From Planococcus sp. ISL-110 (lineage in GTDB: Bacteria; Bacillota; Bacilli; Bacillales_A; Planococcaceae), in assembly GCF_018613575.1 (NCBI RefSeq), contig NZ_JAGGPX010000008.1:49618-113617 (forward strand): a stretch of DNA of 64,000 nucleotides, read 5' to 3'. Below, piece by piece: positions 24,454-32,953 of this stretch. The notes beneath the pieces are model-generated. The model had not been told where the DNA came from. It searched no databases and saw nothing but the letters and a program-made list of their open reading frames with translations. Numbering within the stretch: position 1 is the first letter of the stretch; each line of letters opens with the position of its first letter. Both the position numbers and the translations under genes were made by a program.

Positions 24454-25114
24454 ATGGGGACGAATTATTGAATTGTGGCCGGAAATACAGACTGCCTTTT
24501 TTCAGACATTGACGATGATCGGCATTTCATTGGGTGTGGCGCTGATTGTTGGCCTGCCATTGGGAATCTTGTTATTCATTACAGACCGCGGCTTGTTTCT
24601 TGAAAATCAGCCGGTCAATGCTGTGGTTGGTTTTATTGTCAACATCGTGCGTTCCATTCCATTTATTATTCTATTGGTGGCACTCATCCCATTGACGAAA
24701 TTCATTACAGGAACGACAATCGGCCCGATCGCGGCAAGTGTTTCTTTATCTGTTGCAGCGATTCCCTTTTTCGCACGGATTGTGGAAAACTCACTCCGTG
24801 AAATCGATAAAGGCGTTATCGAAGCCGCGATTGCAGTAGGGGCGACACCGTGGATGATCATTAAAGATGTTCTGCTTCCTGAAGCGAAAGCGAGCATTAT
24901 CCAGGGTGTTACATTGACCATCATCAGCCTAGTCGCCTATTCAGCCATGGCTGGCGTTGTGGGAGGCGGAGGCATTGGAGATTTAGCCATCCGCTTCGGT
25001 TATTACAGGTACGATAACACCATCATGGTCGTCACAGTCGTCATTTTGATTGTGCTGGTCCAATTGATTCAACAGGCAGGAGATTATACAGCGAAAGCCA
25101 TCGATAAACGATAA
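24443..25114 (+). CDS. metI: Methionine ABC transporter permease
   Basis: This 223-residue permease has about five membrane helices and the docking loop EAAIAVGATPWMIIKDVLLPEA. It matches the compact MetI/MetP family. Its start overlaps the end of metN, implying translational coupling. With MetN and MetQ it imports methionine under SAM-riboswitch control. Confidence 0.95.
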   Translation: MGIEWGRIIELWPEIQTAFFQTLTMIGISLGVALIVGLPLGILLFITDRGLFLENQPVNAVVGFIVNIVRSIPFIILLVALIPLTKFITGTTIGPIAASVSLSVAAIPFFARIVENSLREIDKGVIEAAIAVGATPWMIIKDVLLPEAKASIIQGVTLTIISLVAYSAMAGVVGGGGIGDLAIRFGYYRYDNTIMVVTVVILIVLVQLIQQAGDYTAKAIDKR

Positions 25115-25126
25115 GGGGAGAATAAC

Positions 25127-25957
25127 ATGAAAAAATTAGGATTGGTATTGGCAGCGAGCGCATTGGTATTGGCAGCATGCGGCGGCGGAGAAGAAAGCGA
25201 CTCTGCAGGAACGACAGAAGAAGCTTCGAAGGACATTAAATTAGGGGCAACCGCAGGACCATACAGCGATATGCTGAGCAAGGCAATCGTGCCTAGTCTG
25301 GAAGAAAAAGGATATACGGTGGAACTGGTGGAATTCAGCGATTACATTCAGCCGAACGTAGCGCTTGATGGCGGCGATATCGATGCCAACCTGTTCCAGC
25401 ACACGATTTACCTGGAAAACTTCGAACAGGAGAACGGCATGGACCTGTCTGCACTGATTACTGTGCCGACAGCGCCTATGGGCATCTATTCAAATCAATT
25501 CGATTCATTGGAAGCTGTTGAGGATGGAGCGACTATCGCGATTCCAAACGATCCGGTAAATGGCGCACGCGCTTTGCTGATGCTGCAGGATCAAGGCTTG
25601 GTTGAGCTGGATCCTGAAGCGGAAGTTCTTCAAGCTTCGGAGAGAGATGTCGTCACAAATACAAAAAACCTGGAGTTTCAGCCAATCGAAGCAGGCCAGT
25701 TGCCGCGTGCGGTTGATGGCTCTGATTTAGCGGCTGTACCCGGAAACTTTGCAATAGCTGCGGACATGGATCTTCTTGACGCATTGGCACTTGAGAATAT
25801 GCCGGACCAATACCGCAATGTTGTAGCGGTCAATGCTGAAAATGAAGAAAGTGAATTGGCGCAGGACTTAGTGGAAATTGTAGAATCGGAAGAGTTTGAA
25901 GCAGTAATCGATGCGGAATTTGAAGGTTTCGGTAAGCCTGAGTGGATGGCCGAATAA
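25127..25957 (+). CDS. metQ: Methionine-binding lipoprotein
   Basis: This is a 276-residue NlpA/MetQ-family lipoprotein. The signal peptide ends LVLAACGGG. Family segments are KLGATAGPYSDML, YIQPNVALDGGDIDANLFQH (ligand region) and TIAIPNDPVNGARALLMLQ. GGGGAGAATAAC precedes the ATG. It is the last gene of the metNIQ operon, followed by a terminator. Confidence 0.95.
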   Translation: MKKLGLVLAASALVLAACGGGEESDSAGTTEEASKDIKLGATAGPYSDMLSKAIVPSLEEKGYTVELVEFSDYIQPNVALDGGDIDANLFQHTIYLENFEQENGMDLSALITVPTAPMGIYSNQFDSLEAVEDGATIAIPNDPVNGARALLMLQDQGLVELDPEAEVLQASERDVVTNTKNLEFQPIEAGQLPRAVDGSDLAAVPGNFAIAADMDLLDALALENMPDQYRNVVAVNAENEESELAQDLVEIVESEEFEAVIDAEFEGFGKPEWMAE

Positions 25958-25971
25958 TACTTCCCATACAG

Positions 25972-26007
25972 AAAGCCGCTCCAGAAAAATCTGGAGCGGC
26001 TTTTATC
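25972..26007. terminator. Terminator after metQ
   Basis: AAAGCCGCTCCAGA and TCTGGAGCGGCTTTT form a strong stem with a short A-rich loop. The downstream gene is convergent, so it probably acts both ways. Confidence 0.9.
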
Positions 26008-26011
26008 TATT

Positions 26012-26614
26012 TTAAAGGGTGTCACTAGCAAATGACGCTTTGTCCGCTTTTCGGGAAATCACTTTGACCATATGGTGGAAAGGCTCACCGATAATGGTCC
26101 ACGGTTCGGAAATGGAATAGCCGAGGCGTTTGTACAGGCGGATGGCACCTTCTTTATCGATGTCGACATTCAGCGAAAGTTTGCCGCCTCCTTGAGAAAG
26201 AATCAGCTCTTCTGCAAAATCGAATAGCTTGGAGCCGATTCCTTGCCCCTGACAGGCTGGATCGACTGAAACGGTATCGATATACCATTCATCAGTATGG
26301 GCTTCAGGTTCAATTGTCCGATAATGCCCCTGCTTTTTGAGCTGTTCAATTAAAAAGCGGTCCAGGGCTGCGGCTTGATTGCCATGATAAAGCACCAAGG
26401 CACCGGCAATAGCCCCATTTACTGTGGCGGTATAAGTATAGCGGTGGCTATGGCGTGTGTGTTCCCCGCGGATCATACCCACTACTTTTTCCAGTACAGC
26501 TGCCGGCTCTTTTTGCGCCGTCATATGGTCAGCGATGTCGCCGATTGCATTGATAATAAGCGGTGCGATTTTTTCTGCATCTTCCGAACGCGCTTGTCGT
26601 ATAATGACATCCAT
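26012..26614 (-). CDS. GNAT family N-acetyltransferase
   Basis: This is a 200-residue GNAT protein. The acetyl-CoA-binding motif A is VSVDPACQGQGIGSKLFDFAEEL (Q/RxxGxG/A type), followed by LNVDIDKEGAIRLYKRLGY. The N-terminus begins MDVIIRQARSEDAEKIAPLI, the usual first strand. GGAGGAACACCCA precedes ATG 26614. The substrate is unknown. Confidence 0.87.
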   Translation of the reverse strand: MDVIIRQARSEDAEKIAPLIINAIGDIADHMTAQKEPAAVLEKVVGMIRGEHTRHSHRYTYTATVNGAIAGALVLYHGNQAAALDRFLIEQLKKQGHYRTIEPEAHTDEWYIDTVSVDPACQGQGIGSKLFDFAEELILSQGGGKLSLNVDIDKEGAIRLYKRLGYSISEPWTIIGEPFHHMVKVISRKADKASFASDTL

Positions 26615-26694
26615 TGGGTGTTCCTCCTATTTGCTTGCGTTAATTCTACTGTGACTGAAATAATGAAAGAAGTAAATACTATTGAATGGAAGAG

Positions 26695-26823
26695 GGTTGC
26701 CTATACACATTGCTTCGCCCAACCCTACGCGACGTCAGCTGCATGACCCGCATCCTGCGGGCCCGAAAGCGGAGTTGATTTGCGGAATATCAGTAGGCGA
26801 AGATCATCAGTTCAACTTATATA
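26695..26823. repeat. Partial copy of the TATATAAGTTGAA-bounded repeat
   Basis: It ends with TTCAACTTATATA at 26811-26823. Inverted, it contains GATATTCCGCAAATCAACT and CCGCTTTCGGGC, matching the copy at 42494. The opposite end repeat was not found, so the left border is approximate. It lies in a 250-base stretch with no gene, between the GNAT and OsmC genes. Confidence 0.6.
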
Positions 26824-26865
26824 GTTGGAATTACAAAAAACGAGTATATGAAGGAGAGAATGGAT

Positions 26866-27315
26866 ATGGCATTGCATAGTTTTCATTTAAAGGCGGATTG
26901 GCCTGGTCTCCGCAACGATGTGGGAGACATTGAAGTCGGCAGTTTAAAGACCCGAATTTCAATTCCTCCTGAAATGGATGGTCCGGGAATTGGCACGAAT
27001 CCGGATGAGATGCTGCTGGGGGCTGCGGCGACCTGTTACATCATTACGCTTGCCGCTATGATGGAACGCAGCAAATTGGAAAAACAATCGCTGACGATGG
27101 AATCAGAAGGCATTGTGGAAGTGGAAAAAGGTGTCATTACCTATAAGCGCATCATCCATAAACCCACAGTGGTGCTGAAAGCTGACGCTTCGGAAAAGGA
27201 CTTGTCATTGGCGCAGAAACTGGCCGAAAAAGCTGAAAGTTCCTGCATGATCACACGTGCAATCAAAGGCAATGTGGAAATTGAATTGCAGGCGGATATC
27301 AGAACGGAACTTTAA
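26866..27315 (+). CDS. OsmC/Ohr family protein
   Basis: This is a 149-residue OsmC-fold protein. The two conserved peroxidatic-cysteine regions are visible: DEMLLGAAATCYIITLAAMM and AEKAESSCMITRAIKGN. Such proteins reduce organic hydroperoxides or related thiol-reactive compounds using dihydrolipoate-type donors. ATG 26866 has GAAGGAGAG at a suitable distance; ATG codons at 26848 and 26860 are less likely. A terminator follows. Confidence 0.85.
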   Translation: MALHSFHLKADWPGLRNDVGDIEVGSLKTRISIPPEMDGPGIGTNPDEMLLGAAATCYIITLAAMMERSKLEKQSLTMESEGIVEVEKGVITYKRIIHKPTVVLKADASEKDLSLAQKLAEKAESSCMITRAIKGNVEIELQADIRTEL

Positions 27316-27330
27316 ATTTCTTCAACTTAC

Positions 27331-27363
27331 TTCATCCATTTCAAAAATGGATGAATTTTTTTG
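27331..27363 (+). terminator. Terminator after osmC-like gene
   Basis: TTCATCCATTT pairs with AAATGGATGAA, followed by seven T. Confidence 0.88.
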
Positions 27364-27454
27364 TTTGGGCGGTCTTAAAAACGAGCATTTTCTTTACACG
27401 AAGTGTGATAGACTCTAAATATTAAAAATTCAGTATTGTTTAGGAGTATCCAAT

Positions 27455-29029
27455 ATGCGGAATCTATCGCTTCAAGCGAAAATTATTTTATTGAGTATGT
27501 CACTCATCCTATTTGTCACCATTGTTTTTGGAGGAATTGTCATCTATAACGAAATTGGCGACACCAAAGAAAATGTCGGCACGCGTGCATTGGAAACCGC
27601 AATCGGCATTTCCGTGATGCCAAGTATCGTTAAAGCAATGGATGATCAAAATCCGGAAGATAGCATACAGCCTTTAGCTGAATATATGAGAAGGCAAGTT
27701 GGAGCGGAATTTATTGTAGTTGGAAATAAAGAAGGAATTCGTTATTCTCACCCCAATCCTTTGCAAATCGGCAAAAAAATGGTCGGGGGCGACAATGACC
27801 GGGCATTGGCAAACGCCGAATTTTATACATCTGAAGCCCGGGGTTCACTGGGTCCGAGTTTGAGGGGGAAAGCCCCAATCTTCGATGGCGATGGCAATGT
27901 AGTGGGATTAGTGTCGGTTGGTTATTTGCTGGAGGATGTTCAACAGTTGATCATCGGGAAAACTTTAGAGCTGCTGCAGTTCGTGTTGCTGGCATTGGCG
28001 ATCGGGATAATCGGCAGCATCCTGCTGGCCAGGAATATCCGGAAAGAAACAATGGGGCTGGAGCCGCGAGAAATAGCGGCAATGTACCGGGACCGTGAAG
28101 CCTTGCTTTCTTCAATAGTCGAAGGGGTGGTGGCCATTGACAATCAAGGGAAAATCACAGAAATCAATCAATCTGCAGAAAGGATGCTTGGACTTACGCA
28201 AGCTTCGATCAATTCCGATATTGCTGAAGTCATACCCCAATCAAAAATGAAAGAAGCCCTGCAATCCGAGAGAACAGTCCGCAACGAGGAAATGTTGATC
28301 GGCAATAAGGTGCTTATCATCAACCGTACGCAAATCACGCATGAAGGCCAAATCGTTGGCGTGGTTTCAACTTTTCGTGAGAAAACGGATATTCAGGAAG
28401 TATTAGAGACTTTGTCGGAAATCCAGCAGTATTCAGAAGGGCTGCGGGCTCAAACCCATGAATATTCCAATAAGCTGTATGCGATATCAGGATTGCTGCA
28501 GCTTGGACAAAAAGAGGAAGCCATTGACTTGATTCAACGGGAAACCCGGATTCACGAAATCCAGACAAAACATATGCTGGACCATATTCAGGATAAAAAA
28601 GTTCAGGCCATTTTACTTGGCAAAATGGGAAAGGCTTCTGAAAACAAAGTAAACCTGATAATTGATGAAAATAGCTCACTAGAGGCACTCCCGGAACATT
28701 TCGATATTGCCAAGCTGATTCATATTTTAGGGAATCTGATAGACAATGCGATTGAAGAAGTAGCGCAGCAACCTACCAAAGAGGTATCCTTTTTTGTCAC
28801 CGATTTGGGCCGTGATTTGGTCATTGAAGTAGAAGACACCGGCCGTGGCATTCAGTCTGAGCACATGAAAAACTTATTCAATCTGGGTTTTTCAACAAAG
28901 CTTGGGAAAAAAGACAGAGGCTATGGACTGGCAATTGTGCAGCAAGCAGTTGAGGAATTGAAAGGGACGATAGAAGTCGATTCGGAATTGAAGCGAGGCA
29001 CCGTCTTCACAGTCTTTTTGCCGAAATAG
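27455..29029 (+). CDS. CitA/DcuS/DctS-type sensor histidine kinase
   Basis: This is a 524-residue membrane kinase. Helix 1 is residues ~10-32. An extracytoplasmic PDC/CACHE-like sensor follows to ~165, with VGNKEGIRYSHPNP and GKAPIFDGDGNVVGLVSVGY typical of citrate/C4-dicarboxylate sensors. Helix 2 is ~175-195, then a PAS domain (SIVEGVVAIDNQGKITEIN) and SPOB_a-type kinase core with the phospho-histidine in LRAQTHEYSNKLYAISGLLQLG. The ATPase ends with DTGRGI and GYGLAIVQQAVEEL. It pairs with the response regulator 18 bases downstream and precedes a tricarboxylate transporter operon. It therefore probably senses citrate or another carboxylate. Confidence 0.92.
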   Translation: MRNLSLQAKIILLSMSLILFVTIVFGGIVIYNEIGDTKENVGTRALETAIGISVMPSIVKAMDDQNPEDSIQPLAEYMRRQVGAEFIVVGNKEGIRYSHPNPLQIGKKMVGGDNDRALANAEFYTSEARGSLGPSLRGKAPIFDGDGNVVGLVSVGYLLEDVQQLIIGKTLELLQFVLLALAIGIIGSILLARNIRKETMGLEPREIAAMYRDREALLSSIVEGVVAIDNQGKITEINQSAERMLGLTQASINSDIAEVIPQSKMKEALQSERTVRNEEMLIGNKVLIINRTQITHEGQIVGVVSTFREKTDIQEVLETLSEIQQYSEGLRAQTHEYSNKLYAISGLLQLGQKEEAIDLIQRETRIHEIQTKHMLDHIQDKKVQAILLGKMGKASENKVNLIIDENSSLEALPEHFDIAKLIHILGNLIDNAIEEVAQQPTKEVSFFVTDLGRDLVIEVEDTGRGIQSEHMKNLFNLGFSTKLGKKDRGYGLAIVQQAVEELKGTIEVDSELKRGTVFTVFLPK

Positions 29030-29047
29030 GAAAGTAGGGAGATATGA

Positions 29048-29722
29048 ATGATACACGTATATATTGCCGAAGATGATTTTCGTGTGGCAAATATCCATGA
29101 ACAATTCCTGCAGAAAATCCCCGAAGTGAATTTACTCGGGAAAGCAGGCAACTGCAAAGAAACCTTAAAAGCGGTAAAAAAGCATAAAGTTGATTTGGTC
29201 ATTCTGGACAACTATATGCCCGATGGCTTAGGCATCGATTTGATTGATGATATCCGTGCAGCGAGCCCCCACACCGACATTATCCTGGTATCAGCTGAAA
29301 ATGATAAGGCATATGTTGAAACGGCTATCCGCAAAGGTGTAAAAGGCATCATCATCAAGCCGGCTACCTTGGAAAGGTTTGTTTCGACAATCATTAAATA
29401 TATAGAAAATAAAAAAACGCTGCAAAACACCAGCGACATTGATCAGCATTTTCTGGATGATTTCTTTGGTGTTGAGCTTATTCAAAAACCAGTCGCTGGG
29501 GCAAAGGGAATCGATCCACTGACCTTGCAGAAGGTTAGAGAGGTGTTAACGGGACAACCATTGGGCATCACTGCTGAAAAAATGGGAGAGCAGATGGGTG
29601 CTTCCCGAACGACGGCCCGCCGTTATTTGGAACATCTTGTGGCCATTGACGAATGTTTTGCTGAATTGGCGTATGGGATTGTCGGAAGGCCAGAACGGCA
29701 TTATTATATGAAAAAAGACTGA
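29048..29722 (+). CDS. CitB/DctR-type response regulator
   Basis: This is a 224-residue regulator with an N-terminal receiver (acidic pocket in YIAEDD, phospho-acceptor Asp in VILDNYMPDGLGIDL, switch Ser in LVSAEND and Lys in IIKPA). The C-terminal HTH of the CitT/DcuR family follows (ITAEKMGEQMGASRTTARRYLEHL). GTAGGGAGATATGA precedes ATG 29048. It forms an operon with the kinase and ends in a terminator. Its likely target is the tctCBA promoter about 150 bases further on. Confidence 0.92.
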   Translation: MIHVYIAEDDFRVANIHEQFLQKIPEVNLLGKAGNCKETLKAVKKHKVDLVILDNYMPDGLGIDLIDDIRAASPHTDIILVSAENDKAYVETAIRKGVKGIIIKPATLERFVSTIIKYIENKKTLQNTSDIDQHFLDDFFGVELIQKPVAGAKGIDPLTLQKVREVLTGQPLGITAEKMGEQMGASRTTARRYLEHLVAIDECFAELAYGIVGRPERHYYMKKD

Positions 29723-29749
29723 TTCCAGCAATCAGTCTTTTTTTTTTTG
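29711..29749 (+). terminator. Terminator after the two-component operon
   Basis: AAAGACTGATT and AATCAGTCTTT form a stem followed by about twelve T. The stem overlaps the response-regulator stop codon. Confidence 0.9.
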
Positions 29750-29799
29750 CGTGAACTTTATGAACAAAAAGCATTCTAAACTCTTTATACAACTTATTT

Positions 29800-29813
29800 T
29801 GCAAACGGTTACA
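29800..29813 (+). promoter_or_regulatory. cre-like CcpA site upstream of tctC
   Basis: TGCAAACGGTTACA differs from the consensus TGWAANCGNTNWCA at one position. It lies 57 bases before the tctC start, in the expected promoter region. Confidence 0.5.
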
Positions 29814-29869
29814 TTCTGAAAATTCAAAGTTATACTCAGGTTAATTAAAAAACACGAGGAGGAAATTAA

Positions 29870-30880
29870 ATGAAAAAGACTATGCTTACAACTATTTTAG
29901 CTGCCAGTGCTTTAGTATTCGCTGGATGCAACTCGGAAGAATCCACGAACGGGGAAACAGGTGAAAGTGGAGCGTTTGAACCTTCACAAAACATCGAAAT
30001 GGTAGCACCCGCAGGAGCAGGTGGCGGCTGGGACACAACGGCCCGTGAAGTGGCAAGGGTCTTCGGAGAAACAGGAATCCTTGAAGAGAATATGACAGTC
30101 GTCAATAAAGAAGGTGGCGGAGGCGCGATTGCCTGGGCTTACATTCATGGACAAGATGACAGTCCTTACAATTTGTTTGTGTCATCTCCTCCATTGATGT
30201 TCGTCCCTTTAAATGGACAATCCGAGTTTGGCCATGAAGACTTTACACCATTAGCCAATATGATTGCAGATTACGGTGCTTTTGCGGTAAGCGCAGACAG
30301 CGAATGGGACGACTTGAATAGCTTGTTCGACCAGATGAAAGAAGATCCTGAAAGTGTGACGGTCGTCGGAACATCCGCACCAGGCAGTATGGATCACATG
30401 CAGTTTGTCCGCATCGCAAAAGCGGCAGGTGTTGACCCGACAAAGATCAAGTATGTGTCCGACCAGGATGGCGGGGCATTGACTTCAGTTTTGAACGGAT
30501 CGGTTGATGTATTTTCAACAGGCGTAGGTGAAGTGGTTGAACAAGTGCGTGCTGGAAACATCAAAATTCTCGGCATAACAGCTGAAGAACGTTTGGAAGG
30601 TGAAGTTCTTTCAGACTTCCCTACAGCCATTGAACAAGGGATTGATGAAAGCTTCATCAACTGGCGTGGATTCTTTGGACCGCCAAACATGGACCCAGCG
30701 GCAGTAGAGTTTTACGAAGCGAAATTCCAGGAACTGAGTGAATCTGAAGAATTTGCTGAAGTGCGTAAGAAATATGGATGGAACGAAATGTACATGAATT
30801 CGGAAGAATATGAAGAGTTTCTGAATGCTGAGTATGAAGAAATCGAAATACTATTGGAAGAAATAGGTTTAGGAAACTAA
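29870..30880 (+). CDS. tctC: Tripartite tricarboxylate transporter substrate-binding lipoprotein (TctC family)
   Basis: This is a 336-residue extracytoplasmic solute receptor. The signal peptide ends LVFAGCNS. The Bug/TctC fold has the diagnostic IEMVAPAGAGGGWDTTAREVARV, VVNKEGGGGAIAWAYIHG, and SVDVFSTGVGEVVEQVRAGNIKILGI segments. GAGGAGGAAATTAA precedes the ATG. TctB and TctA follow, separated by an internal terminator. Together they form a cation-coupled carboxylate importer. Confidence 0.92.
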   Translation: MKKTMLTTILAASALVFAGCNSEESTNGETGESGAFEPSQNIEMVAPAGAGGGWDTTAREVARVFGETGILEENMTVVNKEGGGGAIAWAYIHGQDDSPYNLFVSSPPLMFVPLNGQSEFGHEDFTPLANMIADYGAFAVSADSEWDDLNSLFDQMKEDPESVTVVGTSAPGSMDHMQFVRIAKAAGVDPTKIKYVSDQDGGALTSVLNGSVDVFSTGVGEVVEQVRAGNIKILGITAEERLEGEVLSDFPTAIEQGIDESFINWRGFFGPPNMDPAAVEFYEAKFQELSESEEFAEVRKKYGWNEMYMNSEEYEEFLNAEYEEIEILLEEIGLGN

Positions 30881-30888
30881 AAGAAGCA

Positions 30889-30923
30889 GAAACCGAATAG
30901 TCATTATTCGGTTTCTCTCTTTT
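30889..30923 (+). terminator. Intra-operon terminator/attenuator between tctC and tctB
   Basis: GAAACCGAATA and TATTCGGTTTC form an 11-bp stem around GTCAT, followed by TCTCTTTTC. Being inside the operon, it probably lowers membrane-subunit expression relative to the abundant binding protein. Confidence 0.8.
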
Positions 30924-30945
30924 CAGTCTGAAGGAGGCGTTCCAT

Positions 30946-31404
30946 TTGCTGTCAACAATAAATCAACGAATCGGTCTTATCCTATTTATCATTGCAGCCA
31001 TTTACTTGTTCTTGAGCTTTCAGCTGCCCAATTATCCGTATGCTCCTATAGATGCAGATGTTATCCCAAAAGGCTTGGGTGTACTGATGCTTGTCCTTTC
31101 AGCTGCTTTGTTTTTCTCTAGAGTTATTGAGACTGAAGCTGAAAAAGAGAAGCGCAACATTCCAAAGAAAGAATTGCTGGTGTTATTGGCTGTCTTTGCG
31201 ATGATTTTCTTCTATATTCTATTATTTGAACTAATTGGGTTCATCATTATGACAACTGTGTTTATTTTTTTCAGTTCCTGGTTTTTGGGTTATACCAAAT
31301 GGAAAACAAATATCATCGTTTCAATTTTATTTCCTTTGGGCATGTACGCGATTTTTGTTTTTGCGTTAGGAATCTCGCTGCCTAGAGGCATTTTACCAAT
31401 ATAG
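30946..31404 (+). CDS. tctB: Tripartite tricarboxylate transporter small membrane subunit TctB
   Basis: This is a 152-residue protein with four membrane helices and the family-typical LPNYPYAPIDADVIPKGLGVLML segment in the first loop. It begins at TTG 30946 with AAGGAGGCG at good spacing. The large subunit follows within 14 bases. It is required structurally in Tct transporters. Confidence 0.88.
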   Translation: MLSTINQRIGLILFIIAAIYLFLSFQLPNYPYAPIDADVIPKGLGVLMLVLSAALFFSRVIETEAEKEKRNIPKKELLVLLAVFAMIFFYILLFELIGFIIMTTVFIFFSSWFLGYTKWKTNIIVSILFPLGMYAIFVFALGISLPRGILPI

Positions 31405-31418
31405 GGGGTGTGGATTTT

Positions 31419-32918
31419 ATGAATGCTTTTGACGGAATGATAACAGGTTTCCAAGTCGCTTTAAGCTGGGAAGGCATCTTGTTTGTTTTAATCGGTGTAA
31501 TCGTAGGTACACTGATCGGGATGATGCCTGGCCTGGGACCAATCAGCGCCATCGCGATTATGATCCCCATCACATACGGAATGGATCCGGCACCGGCACT
31601 GGTAATGATGGCTGGTGTTTATTATGGAGCGGTATTTGGTGGATCGACCTCTTCAATCCTATTGAACGCTCCAGGAATATCAGGTACCGTTGCAACTGCT
31701 TTTGATGGTTATCCAATGGCCCAGCAAGGCAAGGCAGGGAAAGCGCTGGCTATCGCAGCGATAGCTTCATTCTTTGGTGGGACGGTATCGGTCATCATGC
31801 TGATGCTGTTGGCACCTGCTTTATCCAGTGTGGCAATTTCCTTTGGGCCACCCGCCTATTTCGCTTTGATGCTGATGGGGCTGACGGCCATCTCAAGTTT
31901 ATCTGAAGGTTCTACTATAAAAGCCATGATATCTGCTGTAGCCGGAGTGATGGTTGTTACTATAGGGATTGACCCACAAACCGGTACACAGCGATTTACT
32001 TTCGGAAATGTAAACTTGTTTGATGGATTTGACTTTTTGATTATTGCACTTGGCTTGTTCGCCATTGCAGAAGTATGTATGCTGGTCCTCAACCGAAAAA
32101 ATCGCAGTTTGAGTGATGACCAAAAGCTTGGAAGTCTGAAGGTAACACGAGCAGACTTGAAAGAGATGAGCGGTCCGATGACGCGCCAATCATTTGTTGG
32201 ATTCATCCTGGGTGTATTGCCTGGAGCAGGTGCAACAATCGCTTCGTTCATCAGTTATATTTTCGAAAAACGGATTTCGAAAAATCCAGAGGAATTCGGA
32301 AAAGGATCCATTAAAGGATTAGCTGCTCCAGAAAGTTCCAACAACGCAGCAACAAGTGGCGCATTTGTGCCGCTGCTGAGTCTTGGTATCCCAGGTTCAG
32401 GAACAACAGCAGTCATGTTGGGAGCATTTCTGGTACTAGGCGTCCAGCCGGGTCCGCTTTTGATGACTGACCGTCCTGAAATCTTTTGGGGAATTATTGC
32501 AAGTATGTACTTAGGGAATATTTTTCTTTTGGTCTTGAATTTGCCCCTTATTCCATACCTGGCTAAAATCCTAAGTATTCCAAGACCTTTATTGATTTCA
32601 TTGGTCATTATGTTCAGTTTGATCGGCGTCTATTCAATCAGCTTTAATGTGTTTGACCTCTATATGCTGCTTGTTTTTGGGGCATTGGGTTTTGCTATGC
32701 GGGTCTTTTCTTTTCCGGCTCCTCCGTTTATCCTGGCATTCATCCTGGGTGGCATGATGGAGCAGGCGTTCAGACAATCTATGACGATTTCAAATGGCAA
32801 CTTAGCGATTTTTGTCAACAGCCCATTGCCTTTGTCGTTAATTCTCATTGCCTTCTTGTCGCTTGTTATACCGGGTCTTCTGAAATGGAGAGGCCGTCGC
32901 AGGCTGGCTAAAATGTAA
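31419..32918 (+). CDS. tctA: Tripartite tricarboxylate transporter large membrane subunit TctA
   Basis: This is a 499-residue protein with about 11-12 membrane helices. Family signatures are GTLIGMMPGLGPISAIAIMIPITYGMDP, FGGSTSSILLNAPGISGTVATAFDGYPMAQQGKAGKAL and LGVLPGAGATIASFISY, plus AAPESSNNAATSGAFVPLLSLGIPGSGTTAVMLGA. ATG 31419 is preferred to GTG 31410 for spacing to GGGGGTG. It is the translocation channel of the carboxylate importer. Confidence 0.93.
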   Translation: MNAFDGMITGFQVALSWEGILFVLIGVIVGTLIGMMPGLGPISAIAIMIPITYGMDPAPALVMMAGVYYGAVFGGSTSSILLNAPGISGTVATAFDGYPMAQQGKAGKALAIAAIASFFGGTVSVIMLMLLAPALSSVAISFGPPAYFALMLMGLTAISSLSEGSTIKAMISAVAGVMVVTIGIDPQTGTQRFTFGNVNLFDGFDFLIIALGLFAIAEVCMLVLNRKNRSLSDDQKLGSLKVTRADLKEMSGPMTRQSFVGFILGVLPGAGATIASFISYIFEKRISKNPEEFGKGSIKGLAAPESSNNAATSGAFVPLLSLGIPGSGTTAVMLGAFLVLGVQPGPLLMTDRPEIFWGIIASMYLGNIFLLVLNLPLIPYLAKILSIPRPLLISLVIMFSLIGVYSISFNVFDLYMLLVFGALGFAMRVFSFPAPPFILAFILGGMMEQAFRQSMTISNGNLAIFVNSPLPLSLILIAFLSLVIPGLLKWRGRRRLAKM

Positions 32919-32953
32919 GGAGGAGATCGTGTGAGTTTTTCTGGACTTCGACC